Positions 1 through 11,390 of a DNA stretch of 64,000 bases are shown here, piece after piece; positions within the stretch are counted from its first letter, which is position 1; each line of letters starts with the position of its first letter. The stretch comes from Trichoplax adhaerens. Lineage: Eukaryota; Placozoa; Uniplacotomia; Trichoplacea; Trichoplacidae. Made by a program: the position numbers and the translations under genes. The notes below the pieces were generated by a model, which saw only the letters and a list, made by a program, of their open reading frames with translations, made no database searches and was not told where the DNA came from. The stretch lies in NCBI RefSeq assembly GCF_000150275.1, contig NW_002060957.1, positions 1,259,512 through 1,323,511 of the forward strand. The letters run 5' to 3'.

Positions 1-100
1 CGACAAGTATGGCAATAATAAGGTGATACTGCTTGATTTTGTTGTGATTGCTCTTGGTTTGCCATAGTATCTTGAAATAAAACAAGTGATTCTTAAATAG

Positions 101-520
101 TCAATACCCTTTGCACTCGCAGGTAGCTAAGATCCCTTCAGCAAGCCTTTCGTACCAAGTCTGCAGCACATTCAGCTCTTCGCCATGGCCACCCATAAGC
201 AGTCCATTCTTAATCTTGAAACGTCTGCCTGATTGTAAGCTGAGCTCAAGTATTCTTCCAGGATTTGAAAACTTGATGCAATGTCGATTTGCTACTTCGC
301 CAATCTCAATGCCAATACTCGAGCATATTTAAATGAATTCATTTGAAATGGGGTAACCAAGGTAATTTGGAGATTTTACCCAGGCGGTGTTCGACGCTTG
401 ATGGGTGCTTCACCCTGTAGCTGCGTCAATCAAGTCATGTTTGCGTAGTTCTATAGCCAAGCGTTGTCAATTTGCAGTCAAGACAAGGCCAATGTAGCCT
501 TCCAGTTCGTGTTGGTACCG
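101..520 (-). pseudogene. Possible coding remnant or terminal exon, unidentified
   Basis: On the minus strand an open frame of about 75 codons runs from about 328 down to a TGA at 103-101. It looks protein-like (mixed composition, a Gly-Gly-His-Gly-Glu-Glu stretch followed by a Trp-Tyr pair) but has no good start codon and no clear splice acceptor at its 5' edge. Further upstream (about 370-520, minus) shorter peptide-like frames such as ELRKHDLIDAATG and EAPIKRRTPPG are separated by stops or frame changes. This could be the 3' end of a multi-exon gene, a decayed gene or chance. I do not recognise a family. Confidence 0.22.
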
Positions 521-1419
521 GTACCATGGTGTTGCGTAGAGTCATCCATGATTTGTGATAGTGTGGATAGTATAGACGCGTAAACATGTCCTAGAATACT
601 TGGGCTATGACTGGACATTGGAGAATCTCTCGATTGGCTCGCTTTTCTGCTGATGAAGAGAAGCCATTTCAGGAGCTACTCCAGCACAATCTACTTAACC
701 GTCGCCATTATGGCAATGCTTTAGCATGAGCAAAGACACGTAAAATCATGCCTTTCCATGGATCCGAAATAGCCAGGAATAAGGTTTGGATTTAGTTTTA
801 GGTCACAACAATATAGGAGTTGTTGCTCGTTTTGGGTCATAATACTAGTGTAGAGGATCATGTTTCGACACAGTCTTGCCATACAAAACGCTCGCTTAGA
901 ATGCACGCAAACATGATATCTTACCCTATAGAAATCCTTGTACGCTTTGGGTCACCATACGAGTGTGTCGTGTGCTATTTTCCACGTATCTGATACGCTC
1001 AGCTGTTGTATCTCGCAAACATGACATCGTACTCTATAGCTATTCTGATAGCGTCTGGGAAAGTGCAGCACGGTATTGGTTGATCTAGCTAGGCCTGCGC
1101 AGTAACGACAGAAAAAAAGAGTAAGTGGCTGCAACTTGCAAGCTGCAGATACGAGCTCACGTCGATGAATGATGGGAGTAGAACAACATGCCCAACAGTG
1201 ATTCAGGTTGAATTGAGCTAACTTTGAATTAGTGAAGACATTGATTATCCAAGTTCGATGCTGGAATAGGGTAGCATGGCTTAATGAACCATCTGAACAC
1301 GTCGTATTCTCGCTAATAGAAACTCTTGATTGAAAGGTTTTGCAGTTGGTTGATTGGTTATTTATTAAGTTATTATCAATAATTGCTTTACTGACGCTAA
1401 ACTGGATTGAGTAGGTAAC

Positions 1420-3046
1420 ATGGCTTGTCATCCAAATAGTCAAATGGTAGTTCATCAGGTGGAAAAGATAAACGGTGATATAAACCATCAGAAATTTATT
1501 CAAGATATTTATCCTCAAAGGAAACCCTTCCTTATTTCTGGACATGATTTAGGACCTTGCATGCATAAATGGAATGCAGATTATTTAGCTGACGTGGGTG
1601 GCCAGCAAATGGTCAAATTACATGTTGCTACGCAGGATAAAATGAATTTTATTACCAAGAATTTTAGCTACAAGTAAGAAATGGAATACTCATCCAATGA
1701 ATCCATTACTCGTCAATGCTATTTTAAGGTTATTGCATGTTATATTCAAGGACGTTGCCTTTTAAGGAATTCATCCGAAGGGCTTCTGCTACTGAAAACC
1801 AACATTACTTTTTTCAGCCGGTTTGTTCTTTTGCAAAGTTATAAATAAACCCGATATTTGTATCAATAATAATGTATACTGTATACGAGTATAGAATACC
1901 AGCTTGTACAATGTACAGTATAGGAATAGAGCAAAATTGTGAAAAAGTGACGTTAATTCATTATACTTTTATTGATACAGAAAGAAAAATATTACTTACG
2001 TTCATTGGGAAATGATCCTAGAAAGGTAGTTGATGATTTTATACTTATCTATTTGGTAGCTGCTTAGCTAAGGATGCTAATATTAATTTTGGCTAATAAA
2101 TATCATTAATAGGAGATTGCAAATTTTATGGAACAATTTCCAGCACTAGTGGATGACATCAATCTTCCTCAATATTATGAATCGTCAGCTTTCTTTTCTA
2201 GTGTTCTACGAATTAGTTCTGGTAATTTACAAATTTGGACACACTATGATGTAAGTATTACACTCGAAGTGACATGTCATACGATAAACCTGATGCAGAT
2301 CGTTTCTTTATTGCTTTATGAAAATTCCAAAATAGTTCCAAGGCGTGAGTTAAATTGAGCGATGACTATGGTACATTAATTATGATAAAGTATTGAAACT
2401 CTTATGGTAGTAGATGGTAGCCATTGCAGTAAATTGCAGACATTGACCGTAACTTATATACTGTATGCATCTATAGATAATTTTTCGTTAGAATTTGCCA
2501 TGATAAATCAGTGTTGACTACTAACAACCTTTAATGAATTAAGGCTTACTTGCTAAGCAAGACTACCATTTGATACCATTAATGTGCTGCTAGGTCATGG
2601 ATAATACACTAATACAAATAACTGGCCGAAAGCGAGTTGTTTTATTTAGTCCTCAAGACGCGTCAAATCTTTATCTCCAAGGCGATAAATCAGCTATAGT
2701 GGATATTGATAATCCTGATTTACAAAAGTATCCTAAATTTGCATCAGTTACGAGATATGAATGTGTCCTTGAGCCAGGTGACATTTTATTCATACCAGCA
2801 ATGTGGTTTCACAATTGTGGAGCGTTGGATTTTAGTATTGGTATTAATGTATTTTGGAGACATCTCGACTATTCTTATTACGACTCACGCGATACATATG
2901 GCAATAAGGACTTACTACCGGCAGCTAGGGCTAACCAAATTCTCGATCGAGCCATTAAAGCTTTAGGGGAGCTACCTGACGATTACAAAGACTTTTATGC
3001 TCGCCGCTTGGTGTCTAAAATAGAAAATTTGTGCTATCTTAAATAA
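1420..3046 (+). CDS. TYW5: TYW5-like JmjC hydroxylase (tRNA wybutosine pathway)
   Basis: Exons 1420-1673, 1751-1820, 1981-2025, 2113-2250 and 2594-3046 join in phase to a 319-residue protein; vertebrate TYW5 is about 315. TYW5 is a cytosolic Fe(II)/2-oxoglutarate oxygenase that hydroxylates the wybutosine side chain at position 37 of tRNA-Phe. Seen here: the N-terminal [11 protein letters not shown] and DLGPC motifs, the iron triad H167/D169 in WTHYD and H242 in IPAMWFHN, and the C-terminal DTYGNKD, ILDRA and DFYARR motifs, all in family order. The ATG at 1420 gives the family length. An AATAAA at 3042-3047 overlaps the TAA stop, so the 3' UTR may be very short. The next gene (PRMT6-like) lies tail to tail 760 bp away. 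A 197-codon frame on the opposite strand over exon 1 is a shadow. Assignment rests on near end-to-end similarity to remembered TYW5. Confidence 0.93.
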
Positions 3047-3805
3047 AATGCACTATGTAAAATACTTTTATTAAAAGTATGAAGAGAATGTATCTTTATT
3101 ATAAGATTCTAACAATCACCATTGAAAGCTTTATTCATAGGTTAGAAAGACACACTATGACTAACGCGGTAAGAGCATGCCTTTATATTCTTCTATGCCT
3201 ATTTGACGATTACGTATGCCTCATAATTGTTGATTTACTTCTATAACATGTCTGATTTTAAAGATATAAACTGGTATGAATAACCTATGAAATGAAGGAT
3301 TAAAATGATTAAACATTGAAAGTACTTGCTATATCTTGTGTCCAAGGTCTAGTGCCTTACCGCACTTTGCGGGTTACAATTTATAACGATATACTCGTGC
3401 AGTACTATATAATACAAAGCTTGGTGCAGCAGGCTCGATAATCAAAAATTAGCCTAACATCTCAATAGTCTTTTGATTTTTCACCTCAAAGGATGAAATA
3501 ATTCAGTTTTCAACAATCCTACAACTTGATCACAATCTCAGCAAAGTAGTACGTATATTAGAAGAATTCTTATACGTGGTTATTTCATGAGAATAAACCT
3601 TGCAAATTTATTTTGACTTATAAATAAGCATCAGCTTGATTTTAAACATTAAAAATAGAATGAGAAAGAATAGACATGACTGTCAGAAGACTAAATAAAA
3701 TGAAATATGTCGAGGGTAATGTAGCATCAATTATAATTATAAATCAGTTCATCAAGGCTTTCTTTCGGGTTTTATTGTCTCAATTATCCAACCTTAAGTC
3801 ATGCT
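3047..3805. other. Tail-to-tail intergenic, TYW5 / PRMT6-like
   Basis: AT-rich, no open frame that looks coding. A minus-strand AATAAA (plus TTTATT at 3771-3776) lies about 30 nt past the PRMT6-like stop and is a good poly(A) signal candidate. Nothing else seen. Confidence 0.6.
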
Positions 3806-6488
3806 CTAAGTAAAATTACTATTGAGATAAAATATATTCGATCCATTTACAGAATGTCCATTAAAGTCAGATGAAAATTCCATTTGGATATCTATACATC
3901 TGCAAAGTAGATCATTGAAAAAAGTATAAAAAAGATGATACAAAATTAGACCTAGGACTATCAATATCCTGAAACTGGGTCCAATGTTAATCAAAACATA
4001 TCGGGGAATAGTCGCTACTAGAATAACATAATACCCTTTAAATGCTAGAAGTTATCGTATAATCATATGAATAAATTATTTCTATTTAGGCCACGTTCTT
4101 ACAGATTTTAGGCCGTCTTTACTGACCTGTCACTTTCTTCACTCTCTACTATTTTTATATTGCCCTTGATTACTTGATCTTGCTCAACATTGAAAGGGTC
4201 CTTTAGGTACATCACTGATTGGCACCAATGCGTGGGCCTATGAATACAATAATTATCAAGTTAAAAACGATCAATAAAGGCATATCAATTGATACACCAA
4301 TCATCATAAATTGCTTCTTTAACAATAACGTCAAATAATCCAGATATGTTCTTACGGGGAAAATGGAGAAGTACTTAGCAACACGTTACTTCCATCACAA
4401 ATTTCAAAAGAAACATTAAACCATAACGTAAAGCCATGTACCAGCGCTCGACCCATCGCTATTAACGAAAATGGTTGCTATTTGGCCACGAGCAATAAAA
4501 TCTGGTTAAGTAACCAAGTGTACCTGATTCCTTTGTCTACGCAACGAGTTATAGCTAACTTAATTGTTATGATGACAGTCATACCTCTATTCGCTTCAAG
4601 TCTGCTTCACAGACTTGTTTAATGGATAGTGAATATATACAGGTTTCGGGAGCTATAACATTTTCAGTAGTTAACTGACATAAGCAGACGTTTTCTACAT
4701 CAAGTACGAGATAATCGATCAAAAATCATTAGAGTTGGCAGAGAGTGTCAATGATAAAGTACGGTTAATATCTGATTTAGTTGATAAATAACTTTAGTCC
4801 ATCATTTCGGTGTTTATCTATTTCCTGACTTACTAAAAGCTTCTTGTTTTGCCAATGGTACGATTGTATCCATAGATACACCATATTTATCTTTTATGCT
4901 ATACCAGAAATTATGTCTACAGCAAAATGTAATTGAATATAGGACGTCTGACAACCTGCAAGCATAACTGTATGCGTGGCTATAGCTTAATTAATGATTA
5001 CTACTACCTTTCTTCGTAGTCTTCATCATAACTGATCGGGGCAAGATAAATTTCAGCACATGAAGGCAAGATTATGCCATCCTAAATTGTAAATGATGAG
5101 TAAAGACTACATAAAATAATGTATCATATTCCTATAAATTGTTAATAATTATATTAGCAACTTATCGACAAATAAAGTACTGACCAATAAATATTTAATA
5201 CAGGATGAAGTGATTGTATTACCTCTTTAAGCCATTTATCTCTTGCATAAATAACTGACTTTAGCATCCCTTCGAATAGTAAGCTGTAACCCTTAATAAT
5301 GTTACATCGATGATATTGAAAGCATTACAAAAGCTGTACTGTTTATCTTACAGTGTACTCAATTAATGCTACAGAATACTTGATATTACCATCCATTCGC
5401 TAACAATGACGTCTACTTTTTCAGGTAGTTCAATATTCTATTTTACGTAAAATAAGAAATTCCATAAGACCATGGTTATAAATTTATTAATTTATTCTTG
5501 AGGCACTGGAGCTCTATAGCCTGTATCACGATGTCATCGTGATGTTGTAAAACGCACCTCAACCAGATCGTTAATGACGGATATCTTATCTTGAGCATTA
5601 TTTGCTAATGCAACCTTCTTTGCCTGTTCGGCTATTGCGCTCGCTTCAACGGCATACACTAAATACAATTAAAAGTAGTATTAACTTGAAGTTATTACTC
5701 GTAGATTCATCATTATAATGAGAAACAATAACGAATCTTGCGTGTTATAATCACGTTCTTATATGTACATTAGTATTTGCGTCACTAGTCACTTTTATTA
5801 AATGACGCTTGTATCGTTATGTTGAGATTGAGTAAGAGAGCATCAAATATTCCTAACCTTTGCGAGCTCCAGCTTCAACACAAAAATGACTTAAAATACC
5901 TAATATAGGAAGTCAATTAATCATGTTCTTTTTAAATCACCGTAATATCAAAGTCAATTTACTTATTAATAAAAATCCGTACCTGTACCAGCTCCAACAT
6001 CAAGGACTACTTTATTTCGTATACGATTAGCATTCTTTAATATTGCAAGCCTATAGAAAGGAATGCATGCCAGTGATATTGAGGAAGTGCTTGCATGTTT
6101 AATGTAGATTAAGATAGAAGATCTTATCAAGCAAAGGTTTGAAATTTTTATGATACCGATAGGTTTTAGTTCTGATCTCATCACTTAGCATTTCTTGGTG
6201 CACATCCAAATGCGCGTAGGCACTGAAATGTGTATAAATAAGTTTATATATGAGTGCGATTAATCCGTCCATACTATCTATTAATCAATTGTTAATTGAA
6301 AGAAGGTTGTTATTCATCAGCTGTTTAATCAGTCATTTCGATTGACATGCGAAAGGGTAATACATTACAGTACTTTAGTTAGCATTAGTATCGCCATCAA
6401 GTAGGCTGCCAAAAGCGGCATACTGCCAATTCAAGTCTTACCGGAAGTAATCTTCATCCTTGGTTCTTTGATGGTACCATCGATTCAT
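3806..6488 (-). CDS. PRMT6: PRMT6-like protein arginine N-methyltransferase
   Basis: Thirteen small exons join in phase to 344 residues (human PRMT6 about 375): 6488-6442, 6222-6157, 6050-5983, 5899-5858, 5658-5558, 5437-5390, 5291-5223, 5081-5008, 4916-4834, 4694-4585, 4477-4356, 4237-4127, 3899-3806. The family uses S-adenosylmethionine to dimethylate arginine, PRMT6 mainly in histones in the nucleus. Visible: SAM-binding motif I VLDVGAGTG (54-61), post-I YAVEAS, the double-E loop SEWMGYSLLFE (E122, E131) and the THW loop (279-281). VYAVEAS and GILSHFCVEAGA favour PRMT6 over PRMT1/8, which have IGIECS-type sequence. Start: the ATG at 6488-6486 follows an in-frame TGA six bases upstream. Most introns are 70-220 bp. 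Subfamily is inferred; a phylogeny would settle it. The C-terminal dozen residues are unlike human PRMT6. Confidence 0.92.
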
Positions 6489-7125
6489 GGATAGTCATAG
6501 CCATTAGTTAATCATAGAAGAATTGGAGAAGATAGCGATCATGTAATTTATATGTAATGCACTTACAAAGTTAGTCTGTGATTTAATCCACTTTAAATTC
6601 TGCCTAGTCTTATTTGCATCATCCAACAAAATGTTTTTATTCTACTGTAAGTCAGTATGTACACTATCACTCCAACAATTGCTCGTATACTGTAATAAGA
6701 ATTGGATAGTCATCGCGTTCATTCTGCTGTAATTCCTGCAGCCTGAACACCGTTATAACTCCATTAGTCGATGTACTAAGAAATTTTATCTAGCCAAGCA
6801 CTTCAAAATCTATCATCGCAATGCTACATTGTTACCCTGTTCTCTTTCGTTTAGAATTGCTGGACATGCTGGATTCTTGCGTTGGCAATGGATAAATGGG
6901 AATAGCACTGTATGTGAGCAACGATTTCCACGTTTTTTAATTAATTTAACGGTAAATAATCCTGTTGCAGGTTTGTTCCTTTATCTATGGTAGGTCTATA
7001 AGAAAATTGGAATAAATTGTGCAAATGTACAAAGTTAGTCGAGTTGCTACATGATTCACTTTACTTAAGCAGCTACATCATTTTAACAATCAACGACCAC
7101 TAGCATAGCCTGATCTCGAGCAGCC
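6489..7125. other. Intergenic, upstream of PRMT6-like
   Basis: AT-rich, many stops in all frames. It should contain the PRMT6-like promoter; no TATA box or repeat stands out. Confidence 0.5.
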
Positions 7126-7353
7126 ATGCAAGCAGTGCAGCAGCAGCTAATCGATAATTTGCCAACACGAGGTCCTGTCCTCGTACGTACGTCGTACAGT
7201 ATTTGTAGCTTAATTTCTTATTGCACAATTGACTTTATAACACATACCAGGCTTGCAGCTGTTTCTCGTGCACAAGCTGCAGCTATGTCGACAATTTTAG
7301 CTCGATTCGCTAACTCTGTTACCAGTACTCTTAGCAGGAAACTGCAGCTCTAA
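7126..7353 (+). CDS. Possible small two-exon gene, unknown
   Basis: An open frame of 75 codons. Its two ends look protein-like (start MQAVQQQLIDNLPTRG; end with an Ala/Ser-rich amphipathic stretch, LAAVSRAQAAAMSTILARF), whereas the middle is intron-like, with a pyrimidine-rich run and a good acceptor CATACCAG ending at 7250. Removing 7191-7250 (weak donor GTCGTA) keeps the frame and leaves 55 residues. No family recognised, no signal peptide. It could also be the first exons of a longer gene or chance coding potential. Confidence 0.25.
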   Translation: MQAVQQQLIDNLPTRGPVLVRTSYSICSLISYCTIDFITHTRLAAVSRAQAAAMSTILARFANSVTSTLSRKLQL

Positions 7354-7734
7354 GTAGCAATCGCTTATAAGTTAGCAACTTGATGTCATTGATCGCTCGC
7401 AAACGTCAGTCTAAAAACACTCGTAACCGCGACCGGCTTGCCACCAAAGTTTTGAAGGCTGTCTCCTTCCGTCCTTCTGACCTATGCCTAGGGCCAGGGA
7501 CACCAATAGTACGTTAGTAATATACCGCACTAGAAATGGCCGCCCAGAGCGAGAAGAATGATCGGGCTAATCATTTTTTCGCCCATTCTGCTACACGCTA
7601 GCATGAAACAATATAGCACCCTACGCAAAACTAACATAGCAGCTAATTTTGGACGATAGAACTGTTGTATAGAAGTAGTGAGTCGGAGTAAATACGAATA
7701 AATCAACCTTTAATTAATCTCCATTCACACTTGT

Positions 7735-7780
7735 CGAACTGACTTTATTATGAGTTATAACTCATAATAAAGTTAGTTCG
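7735..7780. repeat. 46-bp near-perfect palindrome
   Basis: Two 23-base arms meet with no spacer (centre between 7757 and 7758) and match at 22 of 23 positions. Arm edges read CGAACT...AGTTCG and the centre is GAGTTATAACTC. It could be the folded remnant of a very short inverted-repeat element or a cruciform-forming site. No target-site duplication was evident. Confidence 0.85.
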
Positions 7781-8059
7781 AATAGAAGAAGACATAGTCG
7801 GCCTTATTACAACAGGATTAAATGAACTGTAAATAAATTCAATAAAATTGTTATTTAACAATCATTGCTACTCCGATGCTATCAATTTTGATCGATATTC
7901 GGCACAACAGTGTATTATACTGCATAATCGTCGACACTCGATAGCATAAAATAGAAAAGTCAGGCCCTCATGATAGCATCCTCATAACCCAGCCAGCATT
8001 CCCTTCCCTCTCTTACTTCCTTAGAACTGGTCCAGTAGTCCTAACTGGGTCCTGATCAA

Positions 8060-8165
8060 TATACAGTACAGTTCCGGGAATCGGTAGTCGGTCCAGACGT
8101 CCAGTACCGTACAGTGTACACTGTACAGTGTACAGTACACTGCACAGTACTGTAGTATCAGTACC
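8060..8165. repeat. Cluster of TACAGTAC / GTGTACAC motifs
   Basis: Between 8060 and 8165 overlapping copies of TACAGT, GTACAC and their complements pack together, giving a patch that is nearly self-complementary at several offsets. The same motif recurs near genes elsewhere in the window (about 43.7, 44.1, 44.55, 44.7, 49.8, 51.5 and 61.9 kb). Function unknown. Confidence 0.6.
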
Positions 8166-8754
8166 AGGGTGATGGGCGAAGACAAGGGCTTGAAACAATT
8201 TTCTTTTACTGTAATAAGGAAGAATGCTGAAACCGTACATCATATACCATACTGTAGCATAGAAAACTAAGGCTTGGAGGACAACATGGCGAAAGCAACC
8301 CGGCGCAAGTATCTCCTATCCATGGCTGTTATGTTCATGGTAGAAGCTAAGCACGAGGAAGAGAGTTTGCAAAGAGATTTGCTTTCGAATTGATGTTGTT
8401 ACTCGTTGGTAACTTCTATACCCTAACTAATAAACTGAATATATAGCCAGATCGAAAGTCTGTTTTATTATTAATTACTAAATCCTTGTTTAACAAAGTC
8501 GAACCTCGCTCGACACGGCACTTGACAAACATTGGAATGTACAGAAATGCCGCAAATTAGAGATAGATGGTATAGTATTATTCCATGCTTATTCCTTTTA
8601 GAGTTCGGTAAACAGAAATAAGAACTTGATTTCCAATTCTTGAATTTCAGCAAGTTTGCAAAATAGTATAGAGGCAAGGTTATGGCTCATCTTGTATTGC
8701 AGATTGCCGGATAAAAAATAAAAGCGAACTACTGATTGAACGTAGCAGTAACAT

Positions 8755-9099
8755 GAACTCCTAGAAGGAGACCTGGATAGGAAACTATTCGAACGATCGG
8801 ACTTTTCTTATAACATAAGGCAAAACTTGCCGAAAAATAGTTACTGATCATTATGGATCTTCTATATCTGTTTTCTAAATTACTCTTGCCGGAATACCGA
8901 TCGCGGTTCACAGCTGAATGTAGTCCTAGAACTCCTAGAGGGAGACCTGAATAGGAAACTATTCGAACGATCGGACTTTTCTTATAACATAAGGCAAAAA
9001 TTGCCGGAAAATAGTTACTGATCATTATGGATCTTCTATATCTGTTTTCTAAATCACTCTTGCCGGAATACCGATCGCGGTTCACAGCTGCATTTAGTC
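8755..9099. repeat. 174-bp tandem duplication, two copies
   Basis: Unit 1 starts at 8755 and unit 2 at 8929 (period 174); both start GAACTCCTAGA and end GGTTCACAGCTG, with only a handful of differences. The period is 58 codons, so one minus-strand frame (9085-8729, 118 codons) reads through both units and the copies differ at few residues. I recognise no protein, so this open frame may be a by-product of the duplication. Confidence 0.9.
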
Positions 9100-10827
9100 A
9101 TGCTTAAGCTGTAGTCTGTAACACAGCCACTGTAGTAATATTAGCATTTTCGAAATGCCAGAACAAGCGCTAGTAGAGGTAAAAAAAAAGAGAAAGAGTT
9201 GTCCACCCTATTTCAACATATTGTAGACCCTGGCTCACATGTACAGTAGAGAGAATAGAAAAGGAAAGCCGATATTACAGCTCACAACGAGACCGACCAC
9301 AAAGTCGAATTTACTTTAACCTTGCTATCGTTCACATTCCAAAATAAATCACTTTTTCTCCTAATAGTAAAATATATGATTGTCTATTCTTTTCAATAAG
9401 GTAAAACTAAACTGCCATTCCATCACCCTATTTATCCATTCCCAATAGCATCGTTCATGGTATTCTATTGCAGGTTATAAAATAAGGCGCCGAGTAATTT
9501 GAGCATAGCGCCTTCAAACTATGATTTGATCATCATCATTAAAAAGCAAAATCAGCGATAGGATATTAAAGATGATCAATGGTAATCTTAATTCCTATCG
9601 TGCCACGATATTCAGTGAGACAGTATTGCAATGAGTTTATTATTGATGTTGACTGTGCTAATCAATGACTTTGGGACATTAGCAGTATTTATTTCCGCCA
9701 TGTTCAGACGGTGATCATGATGCCTTTATTATCTATGATTCTTTCTGGACAGTGGAAGATATGGGATTGTATTACTGCTTCTTTCGCTTTGGAAAGACTT
9801 TCTTTATTGCTTGGCCTAGTTGAACAAATCATTTTCTATTTTATTTCCGTCTAGAATGTTGCACATGTGCGCTCTTTCTCATCATTGTAGAACTATTTCC
9901 ATTTTCTCTATAGTATTGTTTACTAGAATGAACAATACTAGTTATTTTAGTTATTTTTGTTTGCTTATTTCCAATGCATTGAATCAAAAATTCAATGAAA
10001 ATTGTCGTCAATCATTCAACGATTACAATGAGTACCGCCATAGCCTCTAGCTTTCTATTGGAAATATTTTATTATTGATGATTGTTGCTGCCGATATACG
10101 AGTATATTAGACCAATGACTCCATCGCCGATTACTATCGTGAATTATTTATTACTTTTTTTCCCTATTTGATTTAGCTTACAAAAATGATCGAAAGACTA
10201 ATACTGGCTTTCTTGTACTGCATGCAAGATCAAAATGTTCCATAATCGATTTCATGCAAGCGTGAATGGATCAGTTTCTCACTTTCCTGACCTATTTCAA
10301 TTATCCTTTTAATAGGCAGTACGAGTATATTGTAAGCATGCATGCGAAACGAATAACCGAAATAAAACAATGGCAATATAAATTTAGATAGAATGCGAGC
10401 AATAACTCATTTTACTCATTTTAATAAGGTCCTGTCAAAATATTCATATAATAACTACAGTAGTATTTCTTATAAAAGTTCATTTTTTTGCATATAATTA
10501 TATGCACCGCCTTAAAAAGACTGCAATACATACTAAAATGTTATCTAGAAATAGCTCGATTTTAGTCCAGCATGATCACTTTCTCTACCCTATTTTAATT
10601 ATCGCTGTCATTTATATTTTAAGGGTGCATGCAAGACCAATAATCTAAATGAATCGATTACAATATAAATTTAAATGTAATTGAAGCAATACATCATTTT
10701 ACTCATTGCGATAAAGCCCTGCCATAATATTCAAACAAGAACTGCTATTTCTAGTAAAATTTCGCTTTATTGCATAGTCATTATCGCAAAAGACTACAAC
10801 ATATACTGTAAATATCATTAAAGACTA

Positions 10828-11390
10828 GATACTGGTACTTGACAATCCAACCTTCAACTACTTTCTTTAAAATCTTATTACTTTAATCTTCAGCTAAGAT
10901 ACTAGCCGATATGACAATCCAGCATTCAACTGTTTTGGTTAAAATATGCAATTACTTCAATCTTTAGCAAAGATACTAGCCAGATAGGACAATCCAATGT
11001 TCAGCTACTTTGATTCAAATCAGATTACTTTAATTTTTAGCGAAGATACTAGCACGATATGACAATCCAGCGTTCAATTACTTTCGTTATAATCTTATTA
11101 CTTGAATCTTGAGTGAAGACGCTAGTACAATATGACAATCCAGCGTTTAGCTACTTTTGTTGAAATCTTATTACTTTAATCTTCAGCTAATTACAACTGC
11201 TCTACACTCGTTTCCAATGGTAGATTAGAATAATTATAAATTGGTATTCCCAAAATATCATCTACGAATTGATGCTAGCACAATAAGCCAATCTAAAGTT
11301 CAACTGTTATGACAAATCTTATCGTTTCGATCTTGAGCTAAGTTGGGCTGCACTACACCCATTTTCAATAGTGGACTAAAGTAATTAAAA
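10828..11390. repeat. Diverged tandem array, unit 70-74 bp
   Basis: Five units start with GATACTAGC-type sequence at 10828, 10898, 10972, 11045 and 11118. Each holds GACAATCCA, a TTCAACTACTTT-like stretch and CTTATTACTTTAATCTT. A sixth, more diverged unit lies at about 11269-11340. Units 5 and 6 are each followed by a related tail (CTACACTCGTTTCCAATGG and CTACACCCATTTTCAATAG), suggesting a longer higher-order unit. Copies differ by roughly a quarter, so the array is old. Confidence 0.85.

Larger units (their letters stand above)
7354..8754. other. Intergenic with palindrome and TACAGTAC-rich patch
   Basis: No supportable gene. Short minus-strand frames at 8013-8243 and 8471-8677 lie over repeat-like DNA and resemble no family. 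Contains the 46-bp palindrome at 7735 and the TACAGTAC cluster near 8100, listed separately. Confidence 0.5.

Noticed and set aside
952-1545. 197-codon minus-strand ORF, among the longest in the first 10 kb
   Set aside because: It overlaps TYW5 exon 1 on the opposite strand, has no recognisable motif, and TYW5 is strongly supported.
10828-11390. CRISPR-like array
   Set aside because: Units are contiguous and diverge along their whole length, with no constant repeat separated by unique spacers; the genome is eukaryotic.
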